A stretch of 64,000 bases of DNA, from assembly GCF_000297495.1 (NCBI RefSeq), contig NZ_ALWX01000014.1, positions 73,528-137,527 on the forward strand. The letters are read 5' to 3'. This DNA is from Janibacter hoylei PVAS-1. Its GTDB lineage: Bacteria > Actinomycetota > Actinomycetes > Actinomycetales > Dermatophilaceae. Positions 8,602 through 19,357 of this stretch are shown one piece after another (the first letter of the stretch is position 1; each line of letters opens with the position of its first letter). A program made the position numbers and the translations under genes. The notes under the pieces were generated by a model. That model had not been told where the DNA came from and searched no databases. It was given only the letters and a program-made list of their open reading frames with translations.

Positions 8602-9329
8602 GCCGCCCTCCCGATGACGCCGGCAAAGCGACCGGTTCTACCGTCGCGACGGTAGGAGTAGAGGTCGGCCTCCTCACGGGCGCACCCGGCGATCCACTCG
8701 ACGGGCACTCCCGCACCGGCCAACTGGTCGACGACCCCGCTCGCCACGTCGATGGCCGGCGTGCCCGACCAGGTGACGGCCGCGGAGACGGGCGCGACGG
8801 CGGCTGCGGCCGAGCGCATCTCGTCGGGCACCTCGTAGCAGCGGCCGCAGACGGAAGGCCCGACCGTGGCCCGCAAGTCGACGGCGCCGAGGTCACGCAT
8901 CGCCTCGACGAGCCGCAGCGCGACCCCCGCCACCATGCCGGGTCGCCCCGCGTGGGCCACCCCGACGAGGCAGCTGCCGGTGTCGTGGACGAGGACCGGG
9001 GTGCAGTCGGCGACGAGCACGCCGAGGGCGATGCCCGGCTCGGCGGTGACCATGGCGTCTCCGGTGCCCACGGCACCGGTCTCCGTACGGGGCGCCGTGA
9101 GCACGTCGGAGGTCACGTGGATGACCTCGCTGCCGTGGACCTGATCGGCCCACAACGTGGGCAGCCCGAGCGCGGCCTCGAGGGCGGCGCGGTTGCGGGC
9201 GACGGCGGTCGGGTCGTCGCCGACGTGGGCCCCGAGGTTGAGCCCGGCGAAGGGGGCCGCACTCACCCCGTCGCGGCGGTCCGTGAAGGCCCGCACCAGT
9301 CCTGCGTCGTCATCTCTCCAGCCGAACAC
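8598..9329 (-). CDS. pgeF: PgeF/YfiH-family protein (laccase domain, peptidoglycan editing factor)
   Basis: Product of 243 residues of the multicopper polyphenol oxidase/YfiH family. Metal-site motifs are present: a His in DQVHGSEV, the Cys in VADCTPVLVHD (about residue 109), and HAGRPGM (about 126). In E. coli the orthologue hydrolyses incorrectly assembled L-Ser-containing peptidoglycan precursors, which would fit the cell-wall context. The gene follows ftsZ after a hairpin at 9382-9413 and overlaps yggS at its 3' end. Start is the ATG at 9329. Confidence 0.9.
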   Translation of the reverse strand: MFGWRDDDAGLVRAFTDRRDGVSAAPFAGLNLGAHVGDDPTAVARNRAALEAALGLPTLWADQVHGSEVIHVTSDVLTAPRTETGAVGTGDAMVTAEPGIALGVLVADCTPVLVHDTGSCLVGVAHAGRPGMVAGVALRLVEAMRDLGAVDLRATVGPSVCGRCYEVPDEMRSAAAAVAPVSAAVTWSGTPAIDVASGVVDQLAGAGVPVEWIAGCAREEADLYSYRRDGRTGRFAGVIGRAA

Positions 9330-9381
9330 GTCTGCAACCTACCTCTCGCCGCCGAGCGCCGGCACATGTCACCGGGACGAC

Positions 9382-9413
9382 GCAGGGCCCCGACCGTGGT
9401 GTCGGGGCCCTGC
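9382..9413 (-). terminator. Hairpin between ftsZ and pgeF
   Basis: Perfect 13-bp inverted repeat (9382-9394 and 9401-9413) with a 6-nt loop, 33 bp beyond the ftsZ stop on the minus strand. It probably terminates or attenuates the main division-cluster transcript before pgeF. Confidence 0.8.
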
Positions 9414-9445
9414 GGGCGATGCCCGGGCCGCTCAGCGGCCCGAGG

Positions 9446-10666
9446 TCACTTGAGGAAGTCCGGGACGTCCAGGTCGTCGCCGTCGTCGAAGGTCACCTGG
9501 CGCGGCGGGGTGGCCTGCTTCGGCTGGGCCGGAGCCTGCTGGGCTGGGGCGGCCTGCTGCTGCGGCTGGGCCTGAGCGGGCGCCTGCTGGGCCGGGGCCG
9601 CCTGCTGCTGCGGCTGCGCGGGGGCCTGCTGGGCCGGGCGCTGCTGGGTGGGTGCCTGACGCGACTGCCCACCGGACTGGACCTGACCGAGCGCCCGGTC
9701 GTCGGGCCGCTGCTGCGGGACGCCCCCGTCGAAGCCGGCGGCGATGACGGTCACGCGCACCTCGTCGCCGAGCGCGTCGTCGATGACCGCACCGAAGATG
9801 ATGTTGGCCTCGGGGTGAGCGGCCTCCTGCACCAAGCGCGCTGCCTCGTTGATCTCGAAGAGGCCCAGGTCACTGCCGCCCTGGATCGACAGCAGCACGC
9901 CGTGGGCACCGTCGACGCTGGCCTCGAGCAGCGGCGAGGAGATCGCGAGCTCGGCGGCCTGGACGGCGCGGTCCTCACCTCTCGCCGAGCCGATGCCCAT
10001 GAGGGCCGAGCCAGCCCCTTGCATGACGGACTTGACGTCGGCGAAGTCGAGGTTGATCAGGCCGGGCGTGGTGATGAGGTCGGTGATGCCCTGGACACCG
10101 GAGAGCAGCACCTGGTCGGCACTGCGGAAGGCGTCGAGCATGCTCACCGCGCGGTCGCTGATCGACAGCAGCCGGTCGTTGGGGATGACGATGAGGGTGT
10201 CGACCTCGTCGCGCAGCGCACCGATGCCGGACTCGGCCTGGTTGGCGCGACGACGCCCCTCGAAGGTGAACGGGCGCGTGACGACACCGATGGTCAGGGC
10301 ACCGAGGCTCTTGGCGATCTTCGCGACGACCGGCGCGCCACCGGTGCCGGTGCCGCCCCCTTCGCCCGCGGTGACGAAGACCATGTCGGCCCCCTTGAGG
10401 ACCTCCTCGATCTCCTCCGCGTGGTCCTCCGCAGCCTTCTTGCCCACCTCGGGGTCGGCACCGGCACCGAGACCGCGCGTCAGCTCGCGACCGACGTCGA
10501 GCTTGACGTCGGCGTCCGACATCAGGAGCGCCTGGGCGTCGGTGTTGATCGCGATGAACTCGACACCCTTGAGGCCGACCTCGATCATCCGATTGACGGC
10601 GTTGACGCCACCGCCGCCGATGCCGACGACCTTGATAACGGCCAGATAGTTCTGGGCTGATGCCAC
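9446..10666 (-). CDS. ftsZ: Cell division GTPase FtsZ
   Basis: Tubulin-like GTPase that forms the Z ring; 406 residues. The GTP-binding tubulin signature [17 protein letters not shown] and the N-terminal [19 protein letters not shown] are intact, as are the synergy-loop residues around [10 protein letters not shown]. The core ends near residue 320, followed by a long Gln/Pro/Ala-rich linker (about 325-390) and the conserved C-terminal peptide ending [10 protein letters not shown], used for SepF and FtsW contacts. Start is GTG at 10666 with AGGAG a few bases upstream; the family-conserved N-terminus begins exactly there. It follows ftsQ after a 147-bp gap that probably holds an ftsZ promoter. 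Confidence 0.97.
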   Translation of the reverse strand: MASAQNYLAVIKVVGIGGGGVNAVNRMIEVGLKGVEFIAINTDAQALLMSDADVKLDVGRELTRGLGAGADPEVGKKAAEDHAEEIEEVLKGADMVFVTAGEGGGTGTGGAPVVAKIAKSLGALTIGVVTRPFTFEGRRRANQAESGIGALRDEVDTLIVIPNDRLLSISDRAVSMLDAFRSADQVLLSGVQGITDLITTPGLINLDFADVKSVMQGAGSALMGIGSARGEDRAVQAAELAISSPLLEASVDGAHGVLLSIQGGSDLGLFEINEAARLVQEAAHPEANIIFGAVIDDALGDEVRVTVIAAGFDGGVPQQRPDDRALGQVQSGGQSRQAPTQQRPAQQAPAQPQQQAAPAQQAPAQAQPQQQAAPAQQAPAQPKQATPPRQVTFDDGDDLDVPDFLK

Positions 10667-10813
10667 GGGGACTCCTGTTGCTGCTGCTCGGTGGTGCCTC
10701 ACCCCGAAAGCTCAAGGTGAACTTCAGGGTTACAGTTTGGTCACGCTCGGTGTGCGGGTGACGTTATGCGGCCCGAGCCGCATGGGCAAACGCTGCACCC
10801 GCGTGTCGCCACA
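10667..10813 (-). promoter_or_regulatory. ftsQ-ftsZ intergenic region, probable ftsZ promoter
   Basis: This 147-bp gap is by far the longest inside the murE-ftsZ series, where other genes overlap. It includes an AT-richer block around 10715-10740 that reads, on the minus strand, GTGACCAAACTGTAACCCTG. In other actinobacteria the ftsZ promoters lie in this interval. No start site can be fixed from sequence alone. Confidence 0.45.
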
Positions 10814-11557
10814 CTACCCGCTCGTGACGGGCGTGTCGGGGGCCGAGACGTCGATGGTCTTGGCCTTCTTGGCCTGGAGGATCCGGATGACCTCGACCTT
10901 GACCTCCGGCTTCGACCCGTCGCCCCAGATGATCCGGGTCGAGCCCAGGCGGAAGCTGATCTGGTCCGCGGAGTCGACCCGGACGTCCTTGACCTTGGAG
11001 CGCATCTCCGCGGGCAGCGCGGCGAGCATCCCCTGCGCCGCCTTGACCCCGTGGCCGGACACCTCGGCGTCGTCCTCGGCCGTCACGGTGGGCACGTCCT
11101 CGGGGGCCGAGGTGACGTGGCGGATGACGACCCCGTCGAGGTCGAGCAGCTCGAAGTCCCGCTCCCCGCGCTCGACGGCGAGCGCCGGGACTCTCGACGT
11201 CACCTTGAGGTTGAGGGTGTGCGGCCAGCTCCTCTCGACCGTCACGTGCGCGGCCCCGGGGACCTCGTCGGTGATCCGTCGGGCGAGGTCGTCACCGTCG
11301 ACCCGCACGAGCGGTCGGCCCACCTGCTCGTCGGCGATCCGCTCGATGCTCGCCGCGTCCGCAGGGTCGGCCCCGGTGACGCTCACCTCCCGGGTGTCGA
11401 GCAGCGAGGAAAACCCGACCGCCCACGCCAGGGCGATGGTGACGACCACCGCGACCACGACGAGCAGCCACCGCCGGACCCGCTGGGTGCGCGCGTGCGC
11501 CGCTCGCTCGGCAAACCGCTCCTCGGTCGCCTCCCGCGTCCCGCTCCCCCGACTCAT
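10814..11557 (-). CDS. ftsQ: Cell division protein FtsQ
   Basis: Bitopic membrane protein of the FtsQLB complex; 247 residues. A cytoplasmic Arg-rich N-terminus (about 1-28) is followed by one transmembrane helix (about 30-50) and an extracytoplasmic POTRA domain beginning at TREVSVTGADPADAASIERIA, then the FtsQ/DivIB domain. The sequence is typical of actinobacterial FtsQ in length and order. The ATG at 11557 overlaps the murC stop by 4 bases. Confidence 0.92.
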   Translation of the reverse strand: MSRGSGTREATEERFAERAAHARTQRVRRWLLVVVAVVVTIALAWAVGFSSLLDTREVSVTGADPADAASIERIADEQVGRPLVRVDGDDLARRITDEVPGAAHVTVERSWPHTLNLKVTSRVPALAVERGERDFELLDLDGVVIRHVTSAPEDVPTVTAEDDAEVSGHGVKAAQGMLAALPAEMRSKVKDVRVDSADQISFRLGSTRIIWGDGSKPEVKVEVIRILQAKKAKTIDVSAPDTPVTSG

Positions 11558-12997
11558 CGACGCAGTGCCTCGAGCAACCTCGGGCCGAGGTGGGTGACGT
11601 CGCCGGCCCCCACCGTCAGGACGAGGTCGCCGGCACGCGCCTGCGCGGCGACGGCCGCGACGGCCTCATCGGTCCCGACGACGCGGACGGAGCGGCCTGC
11701 TGCCTCGAGGGGAGCCGCGATGAGCTGGGAGCTGACTCCGGGCACCGGGTCCTCGCGCGCTCCGTAGACGTCGAGCAGCAGCACCTCGTCCGCCGGCTCG
11801 AGACCGGCCGCGAATCCCTCCGCGAAGTCGCGCGTGCGCGAGTACAGGTGCGGCTGGAAGACGACGAAGAGCCGGTGCTCACCCGCGATCTCCTTCGCGG
11901 TGCGCACGACCGCCTCGACCTTGCCGGGGTTGTGCGCGTAGTCGTCGACGACGCTGACGCCCCGGGCCTCCCCCTTCGTCTCGAAGCGCCGGCGGGTGCC
12001 GCCGTAGGCCGCCAGCCCATCGAGCACGGGCTGCGGCTCGAGACCGAGTCCGTGGACCGCGGCGGCGTAGGCCGCGGCCGCGTTGAGCAGGTTGTGCCGG
12101 CCGGGCACGGCGATCTCGAGCTCGCGCCGCTGCCCGCCCTCGACGAGGGTCACGCCGGCCCGGGTGCCGTCGAGCACGGGGTCGACGAGGCGCACCTCGG
12201 CCTCCTCGGCGAAGCCGTAGCGCAGCACCCGCACCCCGGCGGCTGCCGCCCGCTCGGCGAGCCGGACGGACCCGGCGTCGTCGGCGCAGGCGACGAGCAG
12301 CCCGCCCGGGGCGATGCTCTGCGCGAACTCGAGGTAGGCCGCCTCGACCGCGGCGAAGCTGCCGTAGAAGTCGAGGTGGTCGGGCTGGACGTTGGTGACG
12401 ATGGCGACCTCGGGCCGGTAGGCGAGGAAGGAGCCGTCGGACTCGTCGGCCTCGATGACGAAGGGAGTCCCCTCCCCCAGCGCCGCGTTGACCCCGTGCG
12501 TCGACAGCTCCCCGCCGAGCGCGAAGGAAGGACGCTGCCCGCTCTCGAGCAGCGCGACGGTGAGCATCGAGCTCGTCGTCGTCTTGCCGTTGGCCCCGGC
12601 GACGGCCACGCCGGTCTGCTCACCGATGACGGAGGCGAGGGCCTGGCTGCGGTGCAGCACCCGCAGCCCTCGGCTGCGCGCGGCGGCGAGCTCGGGGTTG
12701 TCCTCGCGGATCGCCGACGAGACGACGACGGTGTCGGCGCCCTCGAGGTGGGCGACGTCGTGGCCGACGTTGACCCGGGCACCGAGCTCACCGAGACGAC
12801 GCAGCAGCGGCGAGTCGTGGGCATCGCTCCCGCTGACCGGCACGCCGGCGTCGACGAGCAGCCGGACGATGGCCGACATCCCGGCGCCGCCGGCGGCGAG
12901 CACGTGCACGGAGCCGAGGTCGGCGAGGGGCACACGGGGGGGCGAGGACGTCGAAGCGCTCGTTGCGCGGCACGGGCGGCAGCACGGACTCACTCAT
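11554..12997 (-). CDS. murC: UDP-N-acetylmuramate-L-alanine ligase (frame broken by one base near the start)
   Basis: Adds L-alanine to UDP-MurNAc in cytoplasmic peptidoglycan synthesis. The body of the protein shows the Rossmann loop AAGGAGMSAIVRLL, the ATP loop GANGKTTTSSML, and the central and C-terminal Mur ligase domains (EADESDGSF, DDYAHNPGKVEA). The natural start, ATG at 12997 overlapping the murG stop, encodes MSESVLPPVPRNERFDVLAP and then loses frame. A run of seven G at 12936-12942 causes this; six would join it to RVPLADLGSVHVLAAG. Length 1444 is 3n+1, as expected for one extra base. A GTG just past the run (VPLADLG) could also start translation. Most likely a sequencing error in an essential gene of about 480 residues. 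Confidence 0.9.
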
Positions 12998-14102
12998 GCC
13001 GGCTCCCGTCGACCCACGCGGTGGTCACCATGTCGGCCAGGGTCTCGTCGGCATCCCGGTGGCCGACCGACGCCGCGGCGCGGGACATCTCGCGGATCCG
13101 CTCCGCGTCCTGCAGCAGCGGGACGACCTCCCGCGCGACCCAGCCGGGGTCGACGTCGGCGTCCTCGACGAGCAGTCCACCACCGGCGGCGACGACGCCG
13201 GCGGCGTTGAGCCGCTGCTCGCCGTTGCCGATGGGCAGCGGCACGTAGACGGCGGGCAGCCCGACGGCCGTCAGCTCGCACACGGTGTTGGCGCCCGAGC
13301 GGCAGACGACGGCGTCGGCGGCCGCGTAGGCCAGGTCCATGCGGTCGACGTAGGGCATGACGACGTAGGGCACCGACTCGTCGCCGCCGAGGGCGACGAA
13401 GTCCTTGCCGGCGCCGGTCGCGTGGAGGACCTGGATACCGGCATCGCGGAACGTCGCGACGCTCGCGGCGAAGGCGTCGTTGAGCCGCTTGGCGCCGAGC
13501 GAGCCACCGGTGACGAGCAGGACCGGCAGGTCGTCGCGCAGGCCGAGCCCCGCGCGTGCCTCGGCCCGGGTGGCCTCGCGGTCGAGGGCGACGATCTCCG
13601 GGCGCAGCGGCATCCCGATGACCCGGGCACCGGCGAGCTTGGTCCCGGGGAAGGTCACGCCGACGTGGTCGGTGAAGCGGGCCCCCACCTTGTTGGCGAT
13701 CCCTGCCCGCGCATTCTGCTCGTGGATGACGATCGGCACCCCGGCCTTGCGCGCCGCGAGATAGGCCGGCGTGGAGACGTAGCCACCGAAGCCGACGACG
13801 ACCTGGGCGTCGACCTGCTCGATGGCCCGACCAGCGGCCGCCACCGCACGTCGCAGGTTGACCGGCAGCCGGACGAGGTCACCGGAGGGCCTGCGCGGCA
13901 GCGGCACCTTGGGGATCGTCGCGAAGTCGTACCCGCGCTCGGGCACCAGCCGTGCCTCGAGGCCCTCGCTCGTGCCGAGGGCCAGGATCTCGACGCCGGG
14001 GTCACGGCGACGGAGGCAGTCGGCGAGGGCGAGCAGCGGCGAGACGTGTCCCGCGGTGCCACCTCCCGCCAGCAGGATGCGTGAGGGGCGGTCGGGCGTC
14101 AT
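12990..14102 (-). CDS. murG: UDP-N-acetylglucosamine transferase MurG
   Basis: Peripheral membrane glycosyltransferase (GT28) that converts lipid I to lipid II; 370 residues. The N-terminal donor-independent lobe begins ILLAGGGTAGHVSPLLALAD, the classical MurG G-loop, and residues around HEQNARAGIANKVGA and VTGGSLGAKRLND match the second and third G-loops. The C-terminal lobe has CRSGANTVCELTAVGLPAVYVPLP, the UDP-GlcNAc-binding region. ATG at 14102 overlaps the ftsW stop; its own stop overlaps the murC start. Confidence 0.95.
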   Translation of the reverse strand: MTPDRPSRILLAGGGTAGHVSPLLALADCLRRRDPGVEILALGTSEGLEARLVPERGYDFATIPKVPLPRRPSGDLVRLPVNLRRAVAAAGRAIEQVDAQVVVGFGGYVSTPAYLAARKAGVPIVIHEQNARAGIANKVGARFTDHVGVTFPGTKLAGARVIGMPLRPEIVALDREATRAEARAGLGLRDDLPVLLVTGGSLGAKRLNDAFAASVATFRDAGIQVLHATGAGKDFVALGGDESVPYVVMPYVDRMDLAYAAADAVVCRSGANTVCELTAVGLPAVYVPLPIGNGEQRLNAAGVVAAGGGLLVEDADVDPGWVAREVVPLLQDAERIREMSRAAASVGHRDADETLADMVTTAWVDGSRHE

Positions 14103-15380
14103 CGCGTGGATGTCCTCCTGCTGGGGAACCGGGCGAGCAGGGCGCGCGCCCGGGAGGGCTTGGCCGCGATCATCTCAGAGCAGCCCGGCTCGGCACGAGC
14201 GAAGCTCAGCAGGATGCCGACGGCGAGCATCGAGGTGACGAGCGAGGACCCGCCGGAGGAGACGAAGGGCAGCGGCACGCCGATGACGGGGAGCATCCCG
14301 ATGACGGCGCCGATGTTGATGATCGCCTGGATGAGCACCCAGGTGCAGATGCCCGCGGTGGCCAGCCGCACGAAGTAGTCGTCGGTGCGGGTGACCAGCC
14401 GCAGTCCGGCGAGGGCGAAGCTGGCGAAGAGCAGGAGGATCGCCAGCGTGCCGAGCAGGCCGAGCTCCTCACCGATGATCGCGAAGATGAAGTCGTTGTA
14501 CGGCTCGGAGAGCCAGCCCCACTTCTCGCGGCTGGCCCCGAGGCCGACGCCGAGCCAGCCCCCGTCGGCGAGGGCGTAGCGGCCGTGGACCGACTGGCGG
14601 CAGATGCCGTAGAAGAGCTCGGTGCCGGGGGCGCACTGCTCCGGGTTGAGCCAGACGTTGATCCGCTCCATCCGGCTGTTGCCGAGGGTCAGCGCGGCGT
14701 AGCCGAGCACGGCGAGCACCCCGAGCCCGGCGCCGAACCAGCGCAGCGGCACTCCCGCGGCGAAGAGCATGCCGACGACGATCGCGACGATGACCATGGC
14801 GGTGCCGAGGTCGTGACCGAGCATGACGAGCCCGACGATGACCAGCGCCCCGGGGAGGACGAAGGGGATGAGCGCGTGCTTGATCGAGCCGAGCAGCGCC
14901 TGCTTGCGCTCGAGGACGAGCGCACCACCGAGCACGAGGCCGATCTTGGCGATCTCGCTCGGCTGGATGGACAGCGAGCCCACCCCGATCCAGTTGCGGT
15001 TGCCCTGGAAGCCGAAGCCGAGGGGGGTGAGGACCAGCCCGAGCAGGACGATGGAGGCGAGGACCGCGGGCAGGGCGAAACGCTTCCAGAAGGCGACGCT
15101 CCGCCGCGAGGCCCACCACAGCGCCAGCCCCCCCCGCGACCGCGAAGACGAACTGCTTGAGGAAGATCGTGAAGGAGCTGTCGTTTTCTCTCAGCGAGAC
15201 GATCATCGAGGCCGAGAGCACCATGACCAGGCCGATGCCGACGAGCAGGCCGACGACCCCGAGCAGGAGGTAGTAGGTCGTCATCGGCGACTCGAAGCGC
15301 GCCGCCCACTGCTCGAGCCGGGTGCGAGCCGATCGCGCGCCGGTGCCGCGACCGGTTGCTGCGCTGCTGCTCACACTCAC
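14099..15380 (-). CDS. ftsW: Lipid II polymerase FtsW (frame broken by one base)
   Basis: SEDS-family septal peptidoglycan polymerase with about ten transmembrane helices. The GTG at 15380 overlaps the murD stop and begins [12 protein letters not shown]. The first helix TTYYLLLGVVGLLVGIGLVM and the second, FLKQFVFAVAGG, are in this frame. A run of eight C at 15128-15135 (G on the coding strand) then shifts the frame; seven would continue as LALWWASRRSVAF and join GNRNWIGVGSLSIQPSEIAKIG and the rest of SEDS. Later conserved sites are visible, including VSSGGSSLV near the C-terminus. Length 1282 is 3n+1. About 426 residues when restored; sequencing error is the likely cause. Confidence 0.9.
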
Positions 15381-16876
15381 CCCTCCTGCAGGTAGCGATC
15401 CACCGCGTCGGCGAAGGCGTCTCCGCGGGCTCCGTAGTTGTCGAACATGTCCATGGACGCCGCCGCCGGGGCGAGCAGCACCACGTCTCCCGGCTGGGCG
15501 AGTGCCCCCGCGTGCCGGACGACGAGGTCCATGGCTCCAGTGTCCGTGGCGGCGACGTCGATGACGGGGACATCCGGCGCGTGTCGGGCGATGGCGGCGG
15601 CGATCTGCTCGCGGTCGCGCCCGATGAGCACGGCGCCCCGCAGCCGGTCGGCCGCTGCGGCGACGAGCTCGTCGACGTCGGCCCCCTTGAGCAGCCCCCC
15701 GGCGACCCAGACGACCTTGGCGTAGGCGGTGAGGCTGGCCTGCGCGGCGTGCGGGTTGGTCGCCTTGGAGTCGTCGACCCAGTGCACCTCGCCGGCGGTG
15801 GCGACGTGCGCGATGCGGTGGGGCTCTGGCTGCCAGGCCCGCAGCCCGTCGCGGACGGCCACGGGCGGGACGCCGTGGGCGCGGGCGAGCGCCGCGGCGG
15901 CGAGGGCGTTGGCGACGAGGTGCGGGGCGACGCTGGGGGCCTCGCCCTGCAGGTCGGCGAGGCTGCCGAGCTCGGCCGCCGTCGTGGCGCGGTCCTCGAC
16001 GAAGGCCCGGTCGGCGAGCACGTCCTCGACGAGCCCGAGCATCGAGGGCCCGGGGCTGCCGAGGGTGAAGCTCACCGCCCGGCACCCCTCGACGACGTCG
16101 GCCTCCTCGACGAGGCGCCGGGTCGCGGGGTCCTGCTCGTTGTAGACGCAGGCGATCTCGGTGTTGGCGTAGACCTTGCCCTTGGCGGCGGCGTACTCCT
16201 CGAGCGAGCCGTGCCAGTCGATGTGGTCCGGTGCGATGTTGAGGCAGGCCGCGGCACGCGGGCGAAGGGAGTGGCTCCAGTGCAGCTGGAAGCTCGAGAG
16301 CTCGACGGCGATGACGTCGTAGGGCTGGGGGTCCTGGACGAGGTCGAGCACCGGGGTGCCGACATTGCCAGCGCTCGCCGCCCGCAGGCCGGCGGCCCGC
16401 AGCATGGAGGTGAGCATCTGCACGGTCGTCGTCTTGCCGTTGGTGCCGGTGACGAGGAGCCAGGGGGCTCCCCCTTCGCGCGGCCGCATGCGCCAGGCGA
16501 GCTCGACGTCGCCCCAGATCGGGATGCCCGCGGCGGCGGCCGCGGCGAGCAGCGGCTGGTGCGGCGGCCATCCGGGCGAGGTGACGACGAGGTCGATCTC
16601 GTCGGCCGGCACGGGCAGCGCGGTCTCGGCTCCGTCGCCGAGGTGCAGCTCGGCGTCGAGGACCTCGAGGATCTGGGCACGCTGGCCCATCGGGGTGCCC
16701 TCCACCGGGGTCTGCGCGTCGACGACGCGCACGTGGGCGCCGTGCTGGATCAGGGCGTCGGCAGCGGCGAAGCCGGAGACCCCGAGGCCGGTGACGACGA
16801 CCCGCAGGCCGGCCCAGTCCGCCTCGTGGGAGGTCAGCCCCGCCAGCCGCTCGTCGTGGGAGCGGGCCCGGGTCAC
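15377..16876 (-). CDS. murD: UDP-N-acetylmuramoyl-L-alanine-D-glutamate ligase
   Basis: Cytoplasmic Mur ligase that adds D-Glu; 499 residues. The N-terminal UDP-binding domain contains [17 protein letters not shown], the central domain has the ATP loop [14 protein letters not shown] (about residue 145), [20 protein letters not shown], and the C-terminal domain [13 protein letters not shown] with the conserved Lys. The GTG at 16876 overlaps the mraY stop (GTGA), fitting the coupled arrangement of the cluster, and the stop overlaps the ftsW start in the same way. No sign of damage. Confidence 0.95.
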   Translation of the reverse strand: MTRARSHDERLAGLTSHEADWAGLRVVVTGLGVSGFAAADALIQHGAHVRVVDAQTPVEGTPMGQRAQILEVLDAELHLGDGAETALPVPADEIDLVVTSPGWPPHQPLLAAAAAAGIPIWGDVELAWRMRPREGGAPWLLVTGTNGKTTTVQMLTSMLRAAGLRAASAGNVGTPVLDLVQDPQPYDVIAVELSSFQLHWSHSLRPRAAACLNIAPDHIDWHGSLEEYAAAKGKVYANTEIACVYNEQDPATRRLVEEADVVEGCRAVSFTLGSPGPSMLGLVEDVLADRAFVEDRATTAAELGSLADLQGEAPSVAPHLVANALAAAALARAHGVPPVAVRDGLRAWQPEPHRIAHVATAGEVHWVDDSKATNPHAAQASLTAYAKVVWVAGGLLKGADVDELVAAAADRLRGAVLIGRDREQIAAAIARHAPDVPVIDVAATDTGAMDLVVRHAGALAQPGDVVLLAPAAASMDMFDNYGARGDAFADAVDRYLQEG

Positions 16877-17954
16877 GGCGTCCCCACGACCCATTCGGCG
16901 TAGAAGATCGCCAGGCCGCCGGCGACGAAGAGCCCCGCGATGATCCAGAAGCGGATGACGATCGTCACCTCCTGCCACCCGAGCAGCTCGAAGTGGTGCT
17001 GCAGCGGCGCCATCCGGAAGACCCGCTTGCCGGTCGACTTGAAGGAGGCGACCTGGATGATCACCGAGAGGGTGATCGTCACGAAGAGCCCGCCGAGGAT
17101 GACGATGAGCAGCTCCGTGCGCGAGAGGATCGCCAGGCCGGCAAGACCACCGCCGAGCGCGAGCGAGCCGGTGTCGCCCATGAAGATCTTGGCCGGGGAG
17201 GCATTCCACCAGAGGAAGCCGAAGCAGGCGCCGGTCGCGGATGCGGCGACGACCGCGAGGTCGAGCGGGTCACGCACGTCGTAGCAGTTGGCCACGGGGC
17301 TGATCTGGCAGTTCTGGTTGAACTGCCAGATCGAGATGACGACGTAGGCGCCGAAGACCATGACGGAGGACCCCGTGGCGAGCCCGTCGAGACCGTCGGT
17401 GAGGTTCACGCCGTTGGACGTGCCCGCGATCATGAGGTTGGCCCAGAGGATGAAGAGGATCGTCCCGATGACCGGCCCGGCGAAGGCGAGGTCGATCGCG
17501 GTGTCGCGGACGAAGGAGATGCTCGTCGACGCCGGTCGCCGCAGGGCCTCGTTGGGGAACTGCAGCGCGAGGATCGCGAAGATCACGCCGACGGCGGTCT
17601 GACCGATGAGCTTCTGCCTGACCGCAGCCCGAGACTGCGCTGCCGGCTGATCTTGATGTAGTCGTCGGCGAAACCGACGGCGCCGAGGCCGACCATGAGG
17701 AAGAGCACGAGCAGGCCGCTGACGGTCGGCGGGTGCCAGGTCACGACGTGCGCGAGCGCATAGGCGATGACCGTCGCGAGGATGATGACGGCGCCGCCCA
17801 TCGTCGGGGTGCCGCGCTTCGTGTGGTGCGAGGTGGGGCCGTCGTCCCGGATGAACTGCCCGTACCCCTGCTTGACGAGGTAGCGGATGAACATCGGCGT
17901 CCCCAGCAGGGCGACGACGAGGGACAGGACGGACGCGATGACCACTGCCTTCAC
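16873..17954 (-). CDS. mraY: Phospho-N-acetylmuramoyl-pentapeptide transferase (frame broken by one missing base)
   Basis: Polytopic enzyme that forms lipid I on undecaprenyl phosphate. The GTG at 17954 overlaps the murF stop and gives [20 protein letters not shown], then [16 protein letters not shown] and the catalytic [15 protein letters not shown]. The frame is then lost at about 17621-17627. One added base restores [38 protein letters not shown] and the C-terminal [15 protein letters not shown], all conserved MraY motifs. Length 1082 is 3n+2, consistent with one lost base. About 360 residues when restored, the normal size. Here the indel is not in a long homopolymer. Confidence 0.9.
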
Positions 17955-19357
17955 GAGCGGGCCTCCCTCTGGATGATGCGGTCTCCGAGCCACCGTAGCC
18001 CGGCGTCCCGACTCGACTTGAACAAGGCGACGTCCGGCACGGCGAGCTCGTCGGCGAGCACGGCCTCGGCGGCTTCGGCGTCGTCCACGACCCGGACCCG
18101 CACGTCCTCCCGCGGGCCATTGTCCTTCGCCCCGGTGGCGATCGGCGACGCCGACGCGCCCACGACGAGGATCTCGTCGAAGCCGAGGTCGGTCGCCTCG
18201 CGCCCGACGGCGGCGTGCAGCTCGTCGGAGGTCTCCCCCAGCTCGAGCATCGCACCGAGGACCGCCCAGCGGCGCCCGGTCGTCGCCATGCCGGCGACGC
18301 TGCGCAGGGCCGCGGACATCGAGTCGGGGTTGGCGTTGTAGGCGTCGTTGACGACGACGACGCCGTCGTCGCGGCGGGTGACCTCCATCCGCCAGCGGCT
18401 GGCGGGACGGGCCGCGGCCAGTGCCGGCACGATCTGCTCGAGCGTCATGCCGGCGGCCTGGGCAGCGGCGATGACGGCCAGGGCGTTGCCGACGTGGTGG
18501 CGGCCGACGAGGCCGAGATCGACGCGGGCCGTGCCGAAGGGGGCGACGACGGTGAAGGAGGGGCGTCCCGTCTCGTCGACGGTGACCTCGGTGGCACGAA
18601 CGTGCGCGCCCTCCGCCTCGCCGACGAGCACGACCCGGGCCGAGGTGCGGTCAGCCATCGCGGCGACGAGCTCGTCGTCGGCGTTGAGCACGGCGACCCC
18701 GTCGGCAGGCAGGGCGGCGGGCAGCTCCCCCTTCGCCTGCGCGATCGCGTCGACGGAGCCGAACTCGCCGACGTGGGCGTGCCCGACGTTGAGCACGATG
18801 CCGATGCGGGGCGGGGCGATGCGCGTGAGGTACTCGACGTGCCCGATGCCGCGGGCACCCATCTCGACGACGAGGTGGGCGGTCCGGGGCGTGATCCGGC
18901 AGACCGTGAGCGGCACGCCGACCTCGGAGTTGTACGAGCCGACCGGCGCGACGGTCTCGCCGTCGGTGGCCAGCACGGCGCCGAGCAGGTCCTTGGTGCT
19001 TGTCTTGCCGGAGGAGCCGGTGATCCCGATGACCGTCAGGTCGGGTCGGGAGTCGACGAGGTGTCGTGCCAGGGCGACGAAGGCGGCCTGCTCGTCGTCG
19101 ACGACGACGCAGGGCAGCCCGTCGACCTCGCGGGTGGTCAGCGCGGCGACGGCGCCGGCCGAGGCGGCACCGGGCACGAAGTCGTGCCCGTCGGCGCTCT
19201 CGCCGACGCGGGCGACGTAGAGGCTGCCGGGGCCGGCCTCGCGCGAGTCGGTGACGACGGGGCCGTCGACGAGCAGCGCGTCGGCCTCGGCCACGGTGCA
19301 TCCGTGGAGGCGCCCGCCGGTGAGGTCGGCGACGGCGCCCAAGGTCATGGGGATCAT
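17951..19357 (-). CDS. murF: UDP-MurNAc-tripeptide-D-alanyl-D-alanine ligase
   Basis: Adds D-Ala-D-Ala to complete the peptidoglycan precursor; 468 residues. Motifs are [18 protein letters not shown] (ATP loop, about residue 110), [20 protein letters not shown] and [13 protein letters not shown] with the conserved Asn/Asp pair. The ATG at 19357 overlaps the murE stop (ATGA) and directly precedes the conserved N-terminus [12 protein letters not shown]; the longer upstream frame has no Mur-like sequence. The stop overlaps the mraY start. Confidence 0.94.
   Translation of the reverse strand: MIPMTLGAVADLTGGRLHGCTVAEADALLVDGPVVTDSREAGPGSLYVARVGESADGHDFVPGAASAGAVAALTTREVDGLPCVVVDDEQAAFVALARHLVDSRPDLTVIGITGSSGKTSTKDLLGAVLATDGETVAPVGSYNSEVGVPLTVCRITPRTAHLVVEMGARGIGHVEYLTRIAPPRIGIVLNVGHAHVGEFGSVDAIAQAKGELPAALPADGVAVLNADDELVAAMADRTSARVVLVGEAEGAHVRATEVTVDETGRPSFTVVAPFGTARVDLGLVGRHHVGNALAVIAAAQAAGMTLEQIVPALAAARPASRWRMEVTRRDDGVVVVNDAYNANPDSMSAALRSVAGMATTGRRWAVLGAMLELGETSDELHAAVGREATDLGFDEILVVGASASPIATGAKDNGPREDVRVRVVDDAEAAEAVLADELAVPDVALFKSSRDAGLRWLGDRIIQREARS

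Noticed and set aside
12936-12942. Programmed frameshifting in murC, ftsW and the carboxyltransferase
   Set aside because: There is no shared slippery motif with a downstream structure, and unrelated genes all carry the same one-base excess in a G/C run. Sequencing error explains all of them.
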